A stretch of 19,211 nucleotides of DNA from an uncultured Burkholderiaceae bacterium. GTDB taxonomy: Bacteria; Pseudomonadota; Gammaproteobacteria; Burkholderiales; Burkholderiaceae. The notes under the pieces were generated by a model. That model was not told the origin of the DNA. It searched no databases and worked only from the letters and a program-made list of their open reading frames with translations. Shown in pieces: positions 6,881-16,059 of this stretch; position 1 is the stretch's first letter, and every line of letters begins with the position of its first letter. The position numbers and the translations under genes are program-made. The DNA is taken from positions 1-19,211 of the forward strand of contig CALMPB010000295.1 of assembly GCA_937871985.1 (NCBI GenBank). Direction: 5' to 3'.

Positions 6881-8584
6881 ATGGGATACGATCTGAATCA
6901 ATTCATCGTCGTTCTGGTGATCATGACGGGCCTCGTCTTTGTGACTGGCCCGTGGCTCACGCGCATCTTCACCGCGCCTGGACACAATATTATCGAGCGC
7001 GGCACCTACCGCTTGCTGGGCGTCGATCCCGCCGAGCCGATGTCTTGGAAACGCTATGGCGCGGTGCTGCTCCTCAGCAACGCCGCTATGATGCTGCTCG
7101 GCTACCTGATTTTGCGCATCCAGCAACTTCTGCCCGGCGATTCGCTCGGTCGCTCTTCGCAGACACCCGACCTCGCGTTCAACACCGTCGCCTCGTTCAT
7201 CACCAATACCAACTGGCAGGCCTATTCTGGCGAAACGAGCCTCTCGAACCTGTCGCAGATGGCGGTCATCACCTTCCTGATGACCGTCAGCGCCGCGACC
7301 GGCGTTGCCGCCGCGGGCGGCTTCATCCGGGGCCTTAGCCGCAAGAGCGCCGGCGACATCGGCAATTATTGGGTCGACTTCACGCGCGTCACCTACCGCC
7401 TGCTGCTCCCGGTCTGCTTCGTCCTTGCGCTCATCTATGTGTGGCAGGGCATGCCGCAGACGCTGACGGCCGACACGGTGGTCACGACGCTCGAAGGCGC
7501 TCGCCAGCAACTCATCATCGGGCCGGTGGCCAGTCTCGAGACCATCAAGCACATCGGCACCAACGGCGGTGGCTTCTTCGGCATGAACGCCGCGCATCCG
7601 TTTGAAAACCCGACACCGCTCACCAACACGCTGCACATCCTGAGCATGTTGTTGATCCCGTCGGCCCTGACCTACGTCTTCGGATCGATGATCGCCAACC
7701 GCAAGCAGGGTTGGTCGTTCTTCGCCGCCTTCTTCGTCATGTTCCTCGGTTTCCTAGCGCTGGTCTACGGCGCCGAGCATGCGGGCAATCCGATGCTCTC
7801 GCCGCTGGGAATTGATCAGGCGCAGACCGCAACGCTCGGCGGCGGCAACATGGAGGGTAAGGAACTTCGCTTCGGCATCGCGCAGACCAGCCTGTTCGTG
7901 ACCACCACGACGGCGGCGACGACGGGATCGGTCGACTCGATGCACGCCTCGCTGACGCCGCTTGGCGGCCTCGTCCCGATCGCCCAGATGATGCTCAACA
8001 ACGTGTTCGGCGGCGATGGCGTCGGCCTCATCAATCTCGTCACCTATGCAATTCTGACCGTCTTCCTGGTCGGCATGATGATCGGGCGAACGCCCGAATT
8101 CCTCGGCAAGAAGGTCGAGGCGCGCGAGATGAAGTTCGTGATGCTGGCTGTTCTGGCCCATGCCTTCAGCATCCTCGGTTTCACAGCGCTCGCATGCGTC
8201 ATGCCCTCCACCGTCGACAGTCTGGCCAACATGGGGCCCCACGGTTTCAGCGAAGTGCTCTACGCCTATACCTCGGGCACCGCCAACAACGGTTCGGCCT
8301 TCGCCGGCTTCAACGCCAACACGCCCTTCTTCAACACAACCATTGGGCTCGCGATGCTGGTCGGGCGCTATCTGACCTTGCTGCCGATGCTGGCGGTCGC
8401 GGGCGTGATGGCGGCGAAGACGACGGTCCCGGCTGGCCCAGGGACGCTCTCGACCGCAACGCCGCTGTTCACAGGGCTTCTCGTGTTCGTGGTGTTGGTG
8501 GTCGGGGGTCTGACCTTTCTCCCCGCGCTCGCGCTCGGCCCGATCGTCGAGCATCTGCTGATGCTGTCTGGCACGACATTCTGA
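6881..8584 (+). CDS. kdpA: KdpA, K+-translocating subunit of the Kdp ATPase
   Basis: 567 aa, full length. KdpA is the channel-like inner-membrane subunit (superfamily of K+ transporters, four pore repeats) that selects K+. The sequence shows about ten hydrophobic segments and the selectivity loops: TNWQAYSGE (about residue 109), [11 protein letters not shown] (about 225), [10 protein letters not shown] (about 341), and the [13 protein letters not shown] loop (about 464). The start at ATG 6881 has GAGGGGG directly upstream. It is spaced 10 bases from kdpC, which here follows kdpA directly. All family landmarks are present, so the subunit should be functional. Confidence 0.98.
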   Translation: MGYDLNQFIVVLVIMTGLVFVTGPWLTRIFTAPGHNIIERGTYRLLGVDPAEPMSWKRYGAVLLLSNAAMMLLGYLILRIQQLLPGDSLGRSSQTPDLAFNTVASFITNTNWQAYSGETSLSNLSQMAVITFLMTVSAATGVAAAGGFIRGLSRKSAGDIGNYWVDFTRVTYRLLLPVCFVLALIYVWQGMPQTLTADTVVTTLEGARQQLIIGPVASLETIKHIGTNGGGFFGMNAAHPFENPTPLTNTLHILSMLLIPSALTYVFGSMIANRKQGWSFFAAFFVMFLGFLALVYGAEHAGNPMLSPLGIDQAQTATLGGGNMEGKELRFGIAQTSLFVTTTTAATTGSVDSMHASLTPLGGLVPIAQMMLNNVFGGDGVGLINLVTYAILTVFLVGMMIGRTPEFLGKKVEAREMKFVMLAVLAHAFSILGFTALACVMPSTVDSLANMGPHGFSEVLYAYTSGTANNGSAFAGFNANTPFFNTTIGLAMLVGRYLTLLPMLAVAGVMAAKTTVPAGPGTLSTATPLFTGLLVFVVLVVGGLTFLPALALGPIVEHLLMLSGTTF

Positions 8585-8594
8585 GGACATCGCC

Positions 8595-9275
8595 ATGCAC
8601 AACGATCAATCGACATCCGCCGACCTCTCTGCCACCTCCGCCTTCAAGGGCATCGCCCGGCCGGTGCTTGTTTCAGCCCTGCTATTCATGGTGGTGACAG
8701 GTCTGGCCTATCCGCTGGCGACAACCGGCGTCGCCAATCTGCTCTTCCCGAGCCAGGCTCAGGGAAGCCTGATCGAGAGAAACGGGCAGGCCATCGGGTC
8801 TCGCCAGATCGGACAATATTTCGCCCGCCCGGAATATTTCCATAGTCGGCCAAGCGCCACGTCGGGTCCCGACCCGCAGGACCCCTCCAAGACGGTCGAC
8901 CAGCCGTATAACGCTGGAGCCAGCGCCGCGAGCAACCAGGGTGTTCTCAGCAAGAAGCTCCTCACCGCGGTCGAAGAGCGCGCCATCGCCTACCGTCAGG
9001 AGAACGGACTGGCGGCCAACGCCGCCGTTCCGGTCGACGCGGTGACCGCGTCCGGCTCAGGTCTCGACCCGCATATCTCGATCGCCAACGCCAACATCCA
9101 GGCGCAGCGGGTCGCTCGCGCCCGAGGGGTGGCGGTGGACCGCGTCCTGGCGCTGATCAATGAGAATGTCGATCGACCGCAGTTCGGTCTGTTCGGCGAC
9201 CCACGCGTCAATGTCCTTGCACTCAATCTCGCGCTCGACGCGGCTGCCGCGCCGGCCCGTCCGGCTGCCCAATAA
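8595..9275 (+). CDS. kdpC: KdpC, K+-ATPase C subunit (placed before kdpB)
   Basis: 226 aa, slightly long for the family (~190-200). KdpC is a single-span inner-membrane protein with a periplasmic domain that helps KdpA take up K+ and stabilises the pump. One helix lies at about residues 24-44 (VLVSALLFMVVTGLAYPLATT). The conserved blocks are QGSLIERNGQAIGSRQIGQ, FHSRPSAT, the DAVTASGSGLDPHISI motif, and VDRVLALINENVDRPQFGLFG followed by VNVLALNLALD. The Ala/Pro-rich end (AAAAPARPAAQ) adds length. The ribosome site is GAGGAC. In the usual operon kdpC follows kdpB; here it precedes it, with intergenic gaps of only 10 and 15 bases. Confidence 0.97.
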   Translation: MHNDQSTSADLSATSAFKGIARPVLVSALLFMVVTGLAYPLATTGVANLLFPSQAQGSLIERNGQAIGSRQIGQYFARPEYFHSRPSATSGPDPQDPSKTVDQPYNAGASAASNQGVLSKKLLTAVEERAIAYRQENGLAANAAVPVDAVTASGSGLDPHISIANANIQAQRVARARGVAVDRVLALINENVDRPQFGLFGDPRVNVLALNLALDAAAAPARPAAQ

Positions 9276-9290
9276 AACCGAGGTGGCATC

Positions 9291-11375
9291 ATGTCCGATC
9301 TAGAGACTCCTACGGCGCAGAGCGCCGCCGTCCTCGGCGGAAACGTCAAGCAAGTGCCGTGGGCATCAGTGGCCGCGGAAGCCTTCAAGAAGCTGTCACC
9401 GCGCGTTCAGATCAAGAACCCAGTGATGTTCGTCGTGTTTCTCGGCAGCATCGTCACAACTTTGCTTTTCATTCAGGCCGTGACCGGCAAGGGCGAGGCG
9501 TCCGCTCCCTTCATCTTCGCGATCGCCGCATGGCTTTGGTTCACGGTCCTTTTCGCCAACGCTGCCGAGGCGATGGCGGAAGGGCGCGGCAAGGCGCAGG
9601 CCGATGCGCTGCGCGCCACCCGCCAGCGCGTTCTCGCTCGGATGCTCAAGGAGCCGCGACGTGACGCCGAATCCTGGCCTCAGGCGAGCGACGAGTTGGG
9701 TGTGGGAGCATACGTGCTTGTCGAGGCCGGCGAGATCATCCCGGCCGACGGCGAAGTGCTGCAAGGCGCAGCTTCGGTGGATGAGTCCGCAATCACCGGC
9801 GAGTCCGCCCCCGTCATCCGCGAGGCAGGCGGCGACTTCGCATCCGTGACGGGCGGCACACGCGTGCTTTCGGACTGGATTGTTGTCGAGGTCACTGCCA
9901 AGCCGGGCGAGGCCTTCCTCGATCGCATGATCGCGATGGTCGAAGGCGCTAAGCGTGGCAAGACACCCAACGAGATCGCACTGACGATCCTATTGGTCGC
10001 ACTCACGATCATCTTCCTGCTCGTCTGCGTCACCCTCCTGCCGTTCTCTAGCTTCAGCACGATCATCAACGGCTCGGGCACGGTGGTGACGATCACGGTG
10101 CTCATTGCGCTTCTCGTTTGCCTCATCCCGACGACGATCGGAGCACTGCTCTCAGCCGTGGGCATCGCCGGTATGAGCCGGATGATGAAGGCCAATGTGC
10201 TGGCCACCTCTGGCCGCGCGATCGAGGCGGCGGGTGATGTCGACGTCCTCCTCCTCGACAAGACCGGCACGATCACGCTCGGCAATCGCGAGGCGACGAA
10301 GTTCCATCCCGCGCCCGGCATCAAAGAGCCCGCGCTGGCCGACGCGGCGCAGCTCGCATCCCTTGCCGACGAGACGCCCGAAGGGCGCTCTATCGTGATC
10401 CTGGCCAAAAACGCTTTCGGCATCCGCGGCCGCGAGCTTCAGGGCGCGGAGACAATCGGTTTCACCGCGCAAACCCGAATGAGCGGCATCAACATCGACG
10501 GCCGCCAGATCCGGAAAGGTGCGGCCAGTGCGATCCGCGCCCATGTCGAGGCGATGGGCGGTGTCTTCCCCAAGGAAGTGACCACGACCGTCGAAGAAGT
10601 TTCTCGCCGCGGCAGCACACCGCTCGTCGTTAGCGACGGAACCAATGTCCTGGGCGTGATCGAGCTCAAGGACATCATCAAAGGCGGGATCAAGGAGCGC
10701 TTCGCCGAGCTTCGCGCGATGGGCATCAAGACCGTGATGATCACCGGCGACAACCAGTTGACGGCGGCGACCATCGCGGCCGAAGCCGGCGTCGACGATT
10801 ACTTGGCTGAGGCGACGCCGGAGGACAAGCTCCGGCTTATTCGTCAGTACCAGGCTGAGGGACGGCTCGTCGCGATGACCGGCGACGGCACCAACGACGC
10901 GCCCGCGCTCGCCCAAGCCGATGTCGCCGTCGCGATGAACAGCGGTACGCAGGCGGCCAAGGAAGCCGGCAATATGGTCGATCTCGACAGCAACCCAACC
11001 AAGCTGCTGCGCGTCGTCGAAGTCGGCAAGCAGATGATCATGACGCGCGGCGCGCTCACGACCTTTAGCGTCGCAAACGACCTGGCCAAGTATTTCGCGA
11101 TCATTCCCGCCGCCTTCGTCGCGACCTATCCGCCGCTCGCCGCGCTCAACGTGATGGGACTGCACAGCCCAGCCTCGGCGATTCTCTCTGCGGTCATCTT
11201 CAACGCGCTGATCATCGTCGTGCTAATCCCGCTCGCCCTACGCGGGGTGAAGTATCGCGCCGAACCGGCGGCGCGGCTTCTCGGTCGGAACCTGCTCATC
11301 TACGGATTAGGCGGGATTATCGTGCCATTTATAGGTATAAAGCTCATCGACCTCGTGCTCACGCCGTTCTTTTAG
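9291..11375 (+). CDS. kdpB: KdpB, catalytic P-type ATPase subunit for K+ uptake
   Basis: 694 aa, normal length. KdpB hydrolyses ATP to drive K+ through KdpA. The motifs are all present: the actuator-domain ITGES (about residue 168), the phosphorylation motif [10 protein letters not shown] with Asp323 as the acceptor, [10 protein letters not shown] in the nucleotide domain, [10 protein letters not shown], and the hinge [20 protein letters not shown]. Membrane segments lie near residues 43-63, 65-88, 225-282 and 590-690. The ribosome site is GAGGTGG before ATG 9291. The TAG stop at 11373-11375 lies in the loop of a perfect 10-bp hairpin (11360-11387) that separates the pump genes from kdpD. Confidence 0.98.
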   Translation: MSDLETPTAQSAAVLGGNVKQVPWASVAAEAFKKLSPRVQIKNPVMFVVFLGSIVTTLLFIQAVTGKGEASAPFIFAIAAWLWFTVLFANAAEAMAEGRGKAQADALRATRQRVLARMLKEPRRDAESWPQASDELGVGAYVLVEAGEIIPADGEVLQGAASVDESAITGESAPVIREAGGDFASVTGGTRVLSDWIVVEVTAKPGEAFLDRMIAMVEGAKRGKTPNEIALTILLVALTIIFLLVCVTLLPFSSFSTIINGSGTVVTITVLIALLVCLIPTTIGALLSAVGIAGMSRMMKANVLATSGRAIEAAGDVDVLLLDKTGTITLGNREATKFHPAPGIKEPALADAAQLASLADETPEGRSIVILAKNAFGIRGRELQGAETIGFTAQTRMSGINIDGRQIRKGAASAIRAHVEAMGGVFPKEVTTTVEEVSRRGSTPLVVSDGTNVLGVIELKDIIKGGIKERFAELRAMGIKTVMITGDNQLTAATIAAEAGVDDYLAEATPEDKLRLIRQYQAEGRLVAMTGDGTNDAPALAQADVAVAMNSGTQAAKEAGNMVDLDSNPTKLLRVVEVGKQMIMTRGALTTFSVANDLAKYFAIIPAAFVATYPPLAALNVMGLHSPASAILSAVIFNALIIVVLIPLALRGVKYRAEPAARLLGRNLLIYGLGGIIVPFIGIKLIDLVLTPFF

Positions 11376-11387
11376 ACGAACGGCGTG
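11360..11387 (+). promoter_or_regulatory. Intercistronic hairpin at the kdpB stop codon
   Basis: CACGCCGTTC (11360-11369) pairs perfectly with GAACGGCGTG (11378-11387) across an 8-base loop TTTTAGAC that contains the kdpB TAG. No T-run follows, so it is not an intrinsic terminator. It ends 25 bases before kdpD. Such a stem could stabilise the upstream kdpFACB message or lower kdpDE expression relative to the pump; the role is inferred. Confidence 0.6.
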
Positions 11388-11412
11388 CGGCACTGGCGTG
11401 AGGCAGTAGACG

Positions 11413-14103
11413 ATGAACGATCAGCGACCTGATCCGGACGCTCTTCTGGAGGCCGTAAGAGGTAACGCAGAGCACTCCAAACGCGGACAGCTCAAGATTT
11501 TCTTCGGGGCCTGCGCTGGGGTGGGGAAGACCTTTGCGATGCTTCAAGCGGCGCGGCAGGCTCAGGCTGAGGGCGTGCGCGTCGGAATCGGCATCGTCGA
11601 GACGCACGGCCGCAAGGAAACCGAGGCGCTGATCGACGGCTTTGCCATTCTCCCGCGCAAGACGTTGCCGGGTAATGGCAGGCCTGTCACCGAGTTCGAT
11701 CTCGATGGCGCCCTGGCGTCCGACTACAAGCTGCTGGTGGTCGACGAGCTTGCCCACACGAACGTCGCCGGCAGCCGCCATGCCAAGCGGTGGCAAGATG
11801 TCGAAGAGCTGCTCGACGCCGGCGTCGATGTCTACACCGCGCTCAACGTACAGCACCTCGACAGCCTCAACGACATCGTCGGCGGCATTATCGGCATTCG
11901 CGTCCGTGAAACCGTTCCCGATCGCATTTTCGATTCCGCGACCGATGTCGTGCTGGTCGACCTGCCGCCGGACGATCTGCTCGCCCGCATGAACGCCGGC
12001 AAGGTCTACCTGCCCGTGTCAATCGAGCGCGCGCGTCAGAACTTCTTCCGCCGCGGCAATCTGATCGCGCTACGCGAGCTTGCGCTCCGCCGCGTCGCCG
12101 ACCGGGTCAACGCCGATGTCCGGACCTACCGCGTCTCGCATGCGATCAAGACGGTCTGGCCGACGCAGGAATTGCTCATGGTCTGCGTCAGCGCGGATCG
12201 GTCCCAGGAAAAGCTCGTCCGTGAAGCCGGGCGCCTCGCCCAGCGGCTTCAGGCCAAATGGATCGTCGTCCACGTCGATCAGCCCTATCAAAATAATGAC
12301 GCGCGATCCCGCGAGGCGCTGCTCGTCATCGCGAAGACGGCCCAATCAGCCGGCGCGGAGTTTGCAAATGTCCCTGGCCAAGACATTACCGAGGCGATCC
12401 TCGACTATGCTCGAAAGCGCAACGCCACCAAGCTCATCATCGGAAACACAGCTCGCCGACGCATATTTACGTTCAAACGTCGATTGCAGGAACGGCTTGC
12501 CCGCGCCAATCCGGAAATTGGGCTCCTGCTGCTGAGCGTTGACGAAGTCCGGGCGACCCGCCGAGTTCATTGGATACCGGAGGAGCCGCAGACGCAGATC
12601 GCGGCGCTTGGCATCGCCACGCTCGCATGCGGCGCGGCGACCTTCCTCGCCTCCCAGCTCGTAGGCTTTTTCGATCTTTCCAACGTCGTCATGCTTTTCC
12701 TGGTGACGACCGTGTTCATCGCCTTGCGACTCGGCCGCCTCGCCGGGGCGTGGGCGTCCCTGCTTTCGGTAGGCTGCTTTGACTTCTTCTTCGTCGAGCC
12801 GAAGCTCTCGTTCGCGGTCACCGACACGCAATACATATTCACTTTCGCGCTTATGATGGTAGTCGCAGTCGTGATCAGCCAACTCGCGGCGCGGCTCCGA
12901 TCGGAAGCTCGTGTAGCCCGCGCCGGAGAACGAAGGGCGTCGGCCTTGGCCAGGATCGCCCGCGACCTCTCAAGCGCGATCAAGATAGACCAAGTTGTCG
13001 CGATTTGCCGGGAAGCGCTGACACCACTGTTCGAAGCGCGGATCATCCTCCTGGTTCCCGACAAGAACGAGCGCTTGATGCCTACCGAGGACCCCGGCCT
13101 TGTCGATACATCGACCGCACAATGGGCTTTCGATCATGGACAGCAAGCGGGCCTTGGCACTCAGACCTTGAGTGCCGCCCACGCCCTGTACCTTCCCCTG
13201 AAAGCGTCGATGGCCATGCGCGGAGTGCTGGCGGTCGTGCCGGTCGGCGCGCCGCTGCCCGACGATCCGGACGATCGCCGTCTGCTTGATGCCTGCTGCT
13301 CGACCATTGGCCTCACGCTCGAGCGCATCCACTTCATGGAAGTCGCACAGGAAACCCTGGTCCGGATGGAGGGTGAGAAGCTCCGCAACGCGCTGCTGTC
13401 GGCCGTATCGCACGACCTCAAGACGCCGCTGACCGCGATCCGCGGCCTGGCCGAGACGCTCGAGCATCGCAAAGAGCTTCCAGTCGAAGATCGCAGTGAC
13501 CTGGCGCGCTCGATCCGGGTTCAGGCCGACGAGCTCAAGCGCCTCGTTGCCAACCTGCTCGACCTGGCACGCATGCAAAGCGAAGGCGTGCGGCTCAACA
13601 AGGAATGGAATTCCTTGAGCGAGATCGTCGGCAGCGCCGTGTTACAATCGCGCGCGATCCTCGAACCTCGCAAGGTTCGCACCAATCTGCCGGCGGATCT
13701 TCCGCTCATAGAGGCCGATGCCACGCTCATCGAGCGCGTTCTGATCAATCTGTTCGACAACGCCGCCAAGTATACCCCGCGCGATAGCACGATAAACGTT
13801 CGGGCCGGTGCTACGGCGGACACCATGTATCTTATCGTTGAAGATAATGGCCCCGGGCTCCCCGTGCGGGATCCGGAAATGCTCTTCGAGCCGTTCGCGC
13901 GCGGGCAGAAGGAGTCGTCGGTCGCCGGCGTTGGATTGGGGCTCGCGCTCTGCCGCAGTATCATCACGGCTCACGGCGGAAGCATCCGAGCCGAACAGCG
14001 CAAACCAAACGGAGCCGCGTTCGAGATACGACTGCCGCTTGGGACGCCGCCTGCGATCGAAAGTGAACCGATCCATGATCAAGCCGCGCATTCTGATCGT
14101 TGA
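11413..14103 (+). CDS. kdpD: KdpD, K+/osmotic sensor histidine kinase
   Basis: 896 aa, full length. KdpD is an inner-membrane kinase that phosphorylates KdpE when K+ is limiting or under salt stress. In order: the N-terminal KdpD domain with a Walker-A-type motif GACAGVGKT (residues 32-40) and LLVVDELAHTNVAGSRHAKR; a universal-stress-protein-like domain at about 250-365; a four-helix DUF4118 membrane block at about 390-492; a GAF-like region at about 515-645; a HisKA domain with phospho-acceptor His667 in SAVSHDLKTPLTAIRG; and an ATPase domain with INLFDNAAKY (N box, about 778), VEDNGPGLP and GVGLGLALC. A weak ribosome site AGGCAG lies before ATG 11413. The 3' end overlaps kdpE by 29 bases. 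Confidence 0.98.
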   Translation: MNDQRPDPDALLEAVRGNAEHSKRGQLKIFFGACAGVGKTFAMLQAARQAQAEGVRVGIGIVETHGRKETEALIDGFAILPRKTLPGNGRPVTEFDLDGALASDYKLLVVDELAHTNVAGSRHAKRWQDVEELLDAGVDVYTALNVQHLDSLNDIVGGIIGIRVRETVPDRIFDSATDVVLVDLPPDDLLARMNAGKVYLPVSIERARQNFFRRGNLIALRELALRRVADRVNADVRTYRVSHAIKTVWPTQELLMVCVSADRSQEKLVREAGRLAQRLQAKWIVVHVDQPYQNNDARSREALLVIAKTAQSAGAEFANVPGQDITEAILDYARKRNATKLIIGNTARRRIFTFKRRLQERLARANPEIGLLLLSVDEVRATRRVHWIPEEPQTQIAALGIATLACGAATFLASQLVGFFDLSNVVMLFLVTTVFIALRLGRLAGAWASLLSVGCFDFFFVEPKLSFAVTDTQYIFTFALMMVVAVVISQLAARLRSEARVARAGERRASALARIARDLSSAIKIDQVVAICREALTPLFEARIILLVPDKNERLMPTEDPGLVDTSTAQWAFDHGQQAGLGTQTLSAAHALYLPLKASMAMRGVLAVVPVGAPLPDDPDDRRLLDACCSTIGLTLERIHFMEVAQETLVRMEGEKLRNALLSAVSHDLKTPLTAIRGLAETLEHRKELPVEDRSDLARSIRVQADELKRLVANLLDLARMQSEGVRLNKEWNSLSEIVGSAVLQSRAILEPRKVRTNLPADLPLIEADATLIERVLINLFDNAAKYTPRDSTINVRAGATADTMYLIVEDNGPGLPVRDPEMLFEPFARGQKESSVAGVGLGLALCRSIITAHGGSIRAEQRKPNGAAFEIRLPLGTPPAIESEPIHDQAAHSDR

Positions 14104-14794
14104 AGACGAAGCCGATATTCGGCGCTTTATCCGCATGGCGCTGGAAAAAGAGGGCATGAATGTCTTCGAGACGGCGACGGCCGAAGAGGCGCGGCTCAAT
14201 GCGGGCAGTCGCAAGCCCGACCTGATGATCGTCGATCTCGGACTACCCGACGGCGACGGCAAGACGCTCATCCGGGAAGTGCGCGGCTGGATGTCAGCGC
14301 CCGTTCTCGTACTCTCCGCGCGCGAGCAGGAAACCGAAAAGGTGGAGGCGCTTGACGCCGGCGCCGACGACTATCTGGTCAAGCCGTTTGGCGTGCCCGA
14401 ACTCCTGGCGCGAGTGCGGGCACAACTGCGGCGCGCCGGCACCGTATCGAACGGCGGCGCAGCGTCGCCCGTAGCCAAGTTCGGGTCGGTCACCATCAAT
14501 CTTGCCACGCACGAAGTTGCGCGCGCGGGCATACCCGTCCATCTCACGCCCAACGAGTTTCGACTTCTGACGGCGTTGGTCCGTGGCCACGGCAAGGTGC
14601 TAACCCACCGCCAACTGCTTATGGAGGTGTGGGGTCCCGGATACTCGGAACGCGCCCATTACCTCCGCATCTACATGGCGCAGCTCAGGCAAAAGCTCGA
14701 AGAGGAGCCGTCGCAGCCCCAGCACCTCCTGACGGAATTGCAGGTCGGATACCGCTTGTCCGGCCTGGAGGCCGCCGAGGCACGTCATAGCTGA
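14075..14794 (+). CDS. kdpE: KdpE, OmpR-family response regulator of the kdp operon
   Basis: 239 aa from ATG 14075, chosen because it begins exactly at the receiver domain (MIKPRILIVEDEADIRRFIR); the open frame extends further upstream, inside kdpD. KdpE is phosphorylated by KdpD and activates kdp transcription. Receiver features: acidic pocket Glu10/Asp11, phospho-acceptor Asp54 (IVDLGLPDGDG), Ser81 at the switch position, and Lys103 (DDYLVKPFG). The C-terminal winged helix starts near residue 130 (LTPNEFRLLTALVRGHGKVL, QLLMEVWGPGY, HYLRIYMAQLRQKLE, TELQVGYRL). The 29-base overlap with kdpD implies coupled translation. A direct repeat upstream of kdpF (about 6432-6449) is a possible binding site. 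Confidence 0.97.
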   Translation: MIKPRILIVEDEADIRRFIRMALEKEGMNVFETATAEEARLNAGSRKPDLMIVDLGLPDGDGKTLIREVRGWMSAPVLVLSAREQETEKVEALDAGADDYLVKPFGVPELLARVRAQLRRAGTVSNGGAASPVAKFGSVTINLATHEVARAGIPVHLTPNEFRLLTALVRGHGKVLTHRQLLMEVWGPGYSERAHYLRIYMAQLRQKLEEEPSQPQHLLTELQVGYRLSGLEAAEARHS

Positions 14795-14838
14795 CGCTGA
14801 ACAACTGGATCAATCCGACAATCCGCAAGGACCAGATC

Positions 14839-15591
14839 ATGGCCGAAAATCAGAATGAAACTGTCATCGAGTTGGCCACCGACGGCCGTATCGAGAAAGC
14901 TGACGTCGAAACCGCCATGCGGCAGCTTGATACGGCGCTTGAGCGCGGCGACACCGTCCATGTCTTCGCGGAAGTCCGCAACTTCAAGGGCATGTCCTCG
15001 GAGGCGTGGCGTAGCGATCTTGGCAATGCGTTCCGCTACTTGGCACGGCTCAGACAATTCGGACGGATCGCCATCGTCAGCGACCAGGCTTGGATCCGTA
15101 ACGCCGCCCGGATCGAAAACGCCTTGCTGCCCTATGTCAGGTATCAGTCCTATACGCCCGATCGTCGGGAGCACGCCCTCGCGTGGGTTCGCGGTGACGT
15201 CGATTGCGCGCATCCTGAAAGCCTGCGGGTCTTAGAGAACGGTGATTCCGATATTTTCACCTTCGAGATCGACGGGCGCATCACCAGCGCGGATGCGCGC
15301 AATCTCGCCGAGAGGCTTTCGGCCGCGTTCAGCGGCGGGGGCGGTCGCCGCCTCCTCGGCATCGTCCGTCACTACGACGGCTTCGAGCCGTCGCTGCTCG
15401 TTGATACGAGGCTGCTCGAACTGAAGATCGGGCTGTTACGCCATATCGAGCGATATGCGCTCGTCGGCGGGCCCGACTGGATAAGTCGCCTCACCAACCT
15501 CTTCGATCCGCTGCTCAAGATGGAAGCCCGTCATTTCGCGGCTGGCGACGAAGAGGCTGCACGGGCCTGGTTGCGCCGCCATGGCGGCTGA
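14839..15591 (+). CDS. Tandem SpoIIAA-like (STAS-fold) protein
   Basis: 250 aa, soluble, with no signal peptide. It looks like two copies of the SpoIIAA-like domain found in many proteobacterial single-domain proteins: copy one at about residues 7-120 (DGRIEKADVETAMRQLD, HVFAEVRNFKGMSSEAW, IAIVSDQAWIRNAARIE), copy two at about 135-248 (FTFEIDGRITSADARNLAER, LGIVRHYDGFEPSLL, ERYALVGGPDWISRLTNLFD). Each copy shows the pattern D-G-R-I, an alpha helix, a beta strand ending in an aromatic/acidic turn, and the VSD/VGG-xxW strand. Single-domain relatives are often ~120 aa, so this is a duplicated form. Function is unknown; STAS-like folds often bind partners or small ligands. AAGGA before ATG 14839 is a good ribosome site. 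It sits 44 bases after kdpE, possibly in the same transcript. Confidence 0.8.
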   Translation: MAENQNETVIELATDGRIEKADVETAMRQLDTALERGDTVHVFAEVRNFKGMSSEAWRSDLGNAFRYLARLRQFGRIAIVSDQAWIRNAARIENALLPYVRYQSYTPDRREHALAWVRGDVDCAHPESLRVLENGDSDIFTFEIDGRITSADARNLAERLSAAFSGGGGRRLLGIVRHYDGFEPSLLVDTRLLELKIGLLRHIERYALVGGPDWISRLTNLFDPLLKMEARHFAAGDEEAARAWLRRHGG

Positions 15592-15841
15592 AGAAGAGCC
15601 CGTCCCCGCCAGCCCATCGGAGACTGCTTCCTCGGTCCGGAGCACGAACGCGAGGAGCGTCGATCCGGTATCGGACGAAGCATATTTCGCCCGCCGGGCG
15701 GCACAGGAACTGGAGTTAGCGGCCAACGCTTCAGATGTAGCGGTCAAGAGACTTCATCTCGATCTCGCCGCGCGATATGCAACGCGCCGCGAGTTGGCTG
15801 CGCGAGACGTAGAGGCGAGTCATCCAGTCGGTCAAACATGA
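15581..15841 (+). CDS. Small helical hypothetical protein
   Basis: 86 aa; I do not recognise a named family. The first ~30 residues are Ser/Pro/Glu-rich and look disordered. From about residue 32 it becomes a charged helical region (DEAYFARRAAQELELAANAS, VKRLHLDLAARYATRRELA), a pattern seen in small unnamed alphaproteobacterial proteins. There is no membrane segment. The ATG lies inside the end of the preceding SpoIIAA-like gene (11-base overlap) without a clear ribosome site, so it would depend on coupled translation. Its stop overlaps the next ATG (ATGA). Confidence 0.6.
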   Translation: MAAEEEPVPASPSETASSVRSTNARSVDPVSDEAYFARRAAQELELAANASDVAVKRLHLDLAARYATRRELAARDVEASHPVGQT

Positions 15842-16059
15842 TTTTACCGCCGGCCGCCGAGAGCGAGCTCAAGCCCCGACCAGAGGTGCTCCCCAAGCCG
15901 GCATCGACCGCAACGTCCGCGCCGCTTAGAACCACGGCGAGCCAATCAGCCCGACGTCACAAGCGCTGTAGCCGCACACAATCGCCGGTCATCGCGATGA
16001 CGACTGCAGGTCAGGCGACTAAGCTCGGGCCGCACCTCCTCATACAGAAAGAGGACTGA
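15838..16059 (+). CDS. Small Pro/Thr-rich hypothetical ORF upstream of corA
   Basis: 73 aa with no family pattern (MILPPAAESELKPRPEVLPK at the start, then Thr/Ser/Ala-rich, then basic). It has no membrane segment and no signal peptide. The case for it is positional: its ATG overlaps the previous stop (ATGA) and its TGA overlaps the corA start (TGATG), keeping an unbroken chain of overlapping frames from 14839 to 17027. The case against it is low-complexity content and the lack of a ribosome site at usable distance. It could be a coupling ORF or chance. Confidence 0.35.
   Translation: MILPPAAESELKPRPEVLPKPASTATSAPLRTTASQSARRHKRCSRTQSPVIAMTTAGQATKLGPHLLIQKED

Noticed and set aside
6845..8602. 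Long minus-strand ORFs opposite kdpA
   Set aside because: They are antisense of a clear KdpA and are rich in His/Arg/Gln/Asp, as expected from GC-rich shadow frames.
10152..11165. Minus-strand ORF of 337 codons opposite kdpB
   Set aside because: It mirrors the conserved KdpB ATPase motifs; no independent coding signal was seen.
12970..13578. Minus-strand ORF of 202 codons opposite kdpD
   Set aside because: It is a shadow of the GAF-like/HisKA region of KdpD.
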